Below, in pieces: positions 5,529 through 8,737 of a stretch of DNA of 8,737 nucleotides. The position numbers and the translations under genes were made by a program. How positions within the stretch are numbered: the first letter of the stretch is position 1; the number at the start of each line of letters is the position of its first letter. Below the pieces are notes generated by a model that worked only from the letters and a program-made list of their open reading frames with translations, did no database searches and had not been told where the DNA came from. The DNA lies in contig JAWXTP010000126.1 of the NCBI GenBank assembly GCA_044433415.1, positions 1 through 8,737 on the forward strand, given 5' to 3'. Source of the DNA: JAWXTP01 sp044433415. GTDB taxonomy: Bacteria > Bacteroidota > Bacteroidia > Bacteroidales > Rikenellaceae.

Positions 5529-8500
5529 ATGAAAAAAATCTATTTAATCATGATGTTCTTACTCTGTTCCATCTACGGCATGGCACAAAGTAAAACGATA
5601 AGTGGTCGGGTTTCTGATATGGAATCTACACTTATGGGTGTTACAATTATTGAACAGGGAACAACTAATGGTGTTATTTCTGACCTAGATGGCTCATTTA
5701 ACATTACCGTTTCGGACAGTACCGCAGTTCTAGAAATTAGACACATTGGGTATATCACTCAGCACATCCCAGCTCAAGGAGACAATCTAAATATAGTATT
5801 GGAACTTGATGCTACAAAACTTGACGAAGTAGTAATTATCGGTTACGGTACTTCACGTAAAAGTGACCTTATAGGAGCTGTTTCATCAGTAAAATCAAAA
5901 GACTTAGCAAGAACAGCATCTATAGATGCGGTACAGTCTTTACAAGGTAAAATCGCAGGTGTAGACATTAAACTTAGCTCTGGTGAACCTGGCTCAGGAA
6001 CAAGTGTAAACATTCGTGGTGTCGGTTCTATCAATAATTCAAGTCCTTTATATGTAGTTGATGGAATCTCAGTATCAGACATCAGCCACATCGCTCCAAA
6101 TGATATTGAAGGTGTAGAAGTACTTAAAGATGCCTCAGCAACTGCTATTTATGGTTCTCAAGGTTCTAATGGTGTTATCATCATTAAAACTAAAGGTGGT
6201 AAATTAAATCAAAAAGCTACAGTTACAGCAAACATCTATACTTCATTTAGTACAGTAACTAACAAAATTGATATGTTAAATGCTAGTGAGTATGCTCTAC
6301 TTAAACAAGAATGTCTTACTAACGGTGGTACTTCAATCAGTACAGCTTGGCAAACTATGTTTGATGAAGCTATTGCTACAAACAGCGTAGGTACTGACTG
6401 GCAAGATGTTATCTTCCGCACTGCTAAGACTCAAAACTACAACTTTAACATTACAGGTGGTACAGAAAGCGCTACTTACGATGTTGGTGTGACTTACGCA
6501 AGAGAAGAAGGTATCGTTGAAAATACCAACTTAAACAAGTTCATGGCTCACATTAACAATAGCTACACTTTTAACGACCACGTAAAAATGGGAGTAAACG
6601 TATACTACACTAACGCTAACCAAATGGGTAATGACAACACTTATTACACAGGTTCTCTAGTTGCTGCTCTACGTGCCGACCCTATATCTTTAGCTTATGA
6701 CCCTGCAACTGATGACTTTGGTGAGATTTATTTTGCTTATGGTACCAACCCTGCAAGGTCAGTATACGAAAACCAATATAACACTAAACAAAGTGATAGA
6801 GTTGTGACTAACACTTACTTACAACTTAGTGATATATTTACTGAAGGCCTATCTTTTAGAGCTCAATTTGGGGGAACTCTTAACTGGCAAACAGCAAAAC
6901 AATACCTTCCAACATTTTATGTTACAGCAGACCAACAACGTTCACAAAGTAGCTTATATGAACAACGAAGCAACACTAGAAACTGGACTACATCTGAATA
7001 TTTCAACTACGAAAAAACAGTAGGAAAACATTCATTTAATGCTATGTTAGGTTTTGAAGCCTCTATGTATCAAAATGACTATCTAAACGTTACAGCTTAT
7101 GACGTACCTGAAGATGCAGACTTAAGATATATCAATGCTTCAACTTCTACTCAATATCTTGCTAACGGAACCTTGTCTCACTCATCTCTAGCATCTTACT
7201 TTACACGTTTAAACTACAACTACGACAGTCGTTATTTAGTTACAGCTACTGTACGTGCTGACGGTTCTTCTAAGTTTGTTGATCATTGGGGTTACTTCCC
7301 TTCTTTCTCTGGTGCATGGAACATCTTAAACGAAGAGTTTATGAAAAACGCATCTACTGATATTGTATCAAACTTACGTATGCGTGCTGGTTGGGGTCAA
7401 GTAGGTAACCAAAATGCTGCTGGCAACCATGATTACTCTTCTGTAATGACTAATGGTTATACTTACGTATTTGGTGGTGTAGCTGTTGATGGTGCATTAC
7501 AACAGACTGTAGCAAATACTGAACTAATGTGGGAAACAGCAGAACAACTTAACGTTGGTATCGACTTTGGATTATGGGGTAACAAACTTACAGGTAGCAT
7601 AGACTATTTCATAAGAAATACTAAGGATATGATTATGGAAACTCCAGTACCTATCTACTCTGGATTCTGGAAACCTACAACAAATGCTGGTTCTCTATCA
7701 AACAAAGGTATTGAGCTTACTCTTAGCTATTCAAATAACATTGGTAAAGACTTCTCATATAATTTAAGTACAAACTTCTCAATTATTAGAAACAACGTTA
7801 CTAGCATTGGTGGTTCTGACCCTATTGAAGGTGGTAATGTAGCAACTGTAGGTAACACAACACGTACAGAGGTTGGTCATGAGATAGCTTACTTCTATGG
7901 CCTTGAAACAGATGGTATATTCCACTATCAATCAGAAGCTGACAGCTATGTTGGTGAAGATGGTTCTAAGATTCAACCTTATGCAGAGGCTGGTGACGTG
8001 AAATTTGTAGACCAGAATGGTGACGGTGTAATTAATGACGATGACAGGGTAAAACTAGGTAGCGCAATTCCTAACTTTACTATGGGCTTTAATGCGTCAT
8101 TAAACTACAAACAGTTTGACTTTAACATGTCTCTACAAGGCAGCTTCGGTGCAGAGATAGTAAACGGTATGTATTACACAAGATATAGTAGTGATATGAA
8201 AGAGTGGAACATCTGTAGCGATATGTTAAATAGATGGACTCCTGACAATCCAGAATCTGACCTTCCTCGTCTGACTTCTTCAGATCCAAATGGTAACACT
8301 AAATTCTCTGATAGATTTGTTGAAGATGGCACTTACGTAAGAATTAGCAACATGCAAATTGGTTACACTATACCTTCAAGAATTTCTAAGAAAATTAAAG
8401 TTGAACGTTTTAGAGTTTATGTATCATCAAATAACCTACACACATTTACAGGTTATTCTGGATACGACCCTGAAATTGGTGGTGAAAACTTAAGTGCGGG

Positions 8501-8564
8501 TGTTGACGTTTCAAACTATCCTATTCCTAGATCTTTCTCTTTAGGATGTAACGTACAATTCTAG
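5529..8564 (+). CDS. SusC-like TonB-dependent outer-membrane transporter
   Basis: Predicted outer-membrane porin that imports oligosaccharides using TonB energy, normally paired with a SusD lipoprotein lid. Residues 1-20 are a signal peptide (cleavage near GMA-Q). A carboxypeptidase-regulatory-like domain covers about 22-95, with ISGRVSD at the start and SDLDGSFNI at 51-59. LDEVVIIGYG (98-107) is the TonB-box region. The plug domain runs about 110-225 and includes the SusC signature NDIEGVEVLKDASATAIYG (191-209). The remainder is the beta-barrel, with a DQNGDG calcium-like loop and a C-terminus ending in phenylalanine (GCNVQF), as expected for barrel insertion. At 1011 residues it is full length and intact. 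It stops with TAG, whereas the other three genes use TAA. The stop is 16 bases before a terminator-like hairpin and no SusD gene follows in the window. It has its own long upstream region, so it is probably transcribed separately from the GH26-sulfatase operon. Confidence 0.95.
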   Translation: MKKIYLIMMFLLCSIYGMAQSKTISGRVSDMESTLMGVTIIEQGTTNGVISDLDGSFNITVSDSTAVLEIRHIGYITQHIPAQGDNLNIVLELDATKLDEVVIIGYGTSRKSDLIGAVSSVKSKDLARTASIDAVQSLQGKIAGVDIKLSSGEPGSGTSVNIRGVGSINNSSPLYVVDGISVSDISHIAPNDIEGVEVLKDASATAIYGSQGSNGVIIIKTKGGKLNQKATVTANIYTSFSTVTNKIDMLNASEYALLKQECLTNGGTSISTAWQTMFDEAIATNSVGTDWQDVIFRTAKTQNYNFNITGGTESATYDVGVTYAREEGIVENTNLNKFMAHINNSYTFNDHVKMGVNVYYTNANQMGNDNTYYTGSLVAALRADPISLAYDPATDDFGEIYFAYGTNPARSVYENQYNTKQSDRVVTNTYLQLSDIFTEGLSFRAQFGGTLNWQTAKQYLPTFYVTADQQRSQSSLYEQRSNTRNWTTSEYFNYEKTVGKHSFNAMLGFEASMYQNDYLNVTAYDVPEDADLRYINASTSTQYLANGTLSHSSLASYFTRLNYNYDSRYLVTATVRADGSSKFVDHWGYFPSFSGAWNILNEEFMKNASTDIVSNLRMRAGWGQVGNQNAAGNHDYSSVMTNGYTYVFGGVAVDGALQQTVANTELMWETAEQLNVGIDFGLWGNKLTGSIDYFIRNTKDMIMETPVPIYSGFWKPTTNAGSLSNKGIELTLSYSNNIGKDFSYNLSTNFSIIRNNVTSIGGSDPIEGGNVATVGNTTRTEVGHEIAYFYGLETDGIFHYQSEADSYVGEDGSKIQPYAEAGDVKFVDQNGDGVINDDDRVKLGSAIPNFTMGFNASLNYKQFDFNMSLQGSFGAEIVNGMYYTRYSSDMKEWNICSDMLNRWTPDNPESDLPRLTSSDPNGNTKFSDRFVEDGTYVRISNMQIGYTIPSRISKKIKVERFRVYVSSNNLHTFTGYSGYDPEIGGENLSAGVDVSNYPIPRSFSLGCNVQF

Positions 8565-8737
8565 AACTTTGGTGTCCGGCAAAAAGTCTGGGAGGCTTTT
8601 TCCAATAACGGCCTACATTTTTCACCTTTTTTAAAGTTTCAATACTCACAACCTCAAGGTTGCTCCGTTTAAAACTTCAAAAAACGCAAAAAATCTAAGC
8701 CATTCTTGAAAAAAGAGGCACCCTGGGTTTCGTGCCC
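8565..8737. mobile_element. Probable edge of a repeated or insertion element
   Basis: These 173 bases are about 40% G+C (70 of 173 by my count), unlike the other intergenic DNA here, and begin directly at the SusC stop codon. They contain several nested inverted repeats: 8581-8601; TTTTTTAAAGTTT (8627-8639) with AAACTTCAAAAAA (8672-8684, one mismatch) enclosing CAACCT/AGGTTG (8649-8654/8657-8662); and GGCAC/GTGCC (8717-8721/8732-8736). No SusD start is visible. A 35-codon frame is open past the SusC stop on the plus strand, and a frame of similar length is open on the minus strand. Neither resembles a protein I can name. The family of the element, and even its mobile nature, is inferred. Confidence 0.35.
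8581..8601 (+). terminator. Terminator-like hairpin after the SusC-like gene
   Basis: AAAAAGTCT (8581-8589) pairs with AGGCTTTTT (8593-8601) around a GGG loop, giving a 9-bp stem with one G-U pair and a T-run on the 3' side. It begins 17 bases after the SusC stop codon. It either terminates susC as a single-gene transcript or belongs to the adjacent element. Confidence 0.55.

Noticed and set aside
5573..6421. Three minus-strand open frames of 61-82 codons within the SusC-like gene
   Set aside because: They overlap the conserved signal, plug and early barrel coding sequence in antisense and have no family features.
6829..7023. Plus-strand 64-codon frame inside the SusC-like gene
   Set aside because: Out-of-frame overlap with an intact barrel-coding region, and of low complexity.
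8565..8672. Possible read-through extension of SusC by 35 in-frame codons after its TAG
   Set aside because: SusC-family proteins end at a terminal aromatic residue, as GCNVQF does here, and a terminator-like hairpin lies inside the extension. TAG is most likely the true stop.

Overview
The window looks like a fragment of a Bacteroidota genome, most likely Bacteroidales. It carries a complete SusC-type TonB-dependent transporter, serine-type sulfatases of the kind common in glycan-degrading Bacteroidota, and A/T-rich start regions without Shine-Dalgarno sequences. Two promoters match the Bacteroidota TAnnTTTG -7 element. Intergenic DNA is very A+T rich. Genus and habitat cannot be read from the sequence.

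Layout: a sulfatase gene (65-1759) runs leftward. Across a 472-base divergent region, a two-gene rightward operon encodes a GH26 endo-mannanase-type lipoprotein (2232-3311) and, 7 bases later, a second sulfatase (3319-4896). The operon is followed by a 22-bp-stem hairpin (4919-5005). A 632-base A+T-rich gap then leads to a 1011-residue SusC-like outer-membrane transporter (5529-8564). The last 173 bases (8565-8737) are about 40% G+C, begin with a terminator-like hairpin, and look like the edge of a repeated or mobile element. No SusD follows SusC within the window.

Working model (inference): this is part of a polysaccharide utilization locus. The GH26 enzyme would cut a beta-mannan-like backbone, the two exported sulfatases would remove sulfate esters, and the SusC-like porin would import oligosaccharides. 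GH26 co-transcribed with a sulfatase, and divergent from another, suggests a sulfated mannan or a related sulfated hemicellulose.

The strongest unlisted signal is regulatory. The two divergent promoters share an identical 15-mer, AAAGTATTATTATAT, placed 51 bases upstream (start to start) of a TAnnTTTG box on each strand. The mannanase mRNA leader also contains a 10-bp perfect inverted repeat (TAGGGGAAGT/ACTTCCCCTA) just downstream of the predicted transcription start.
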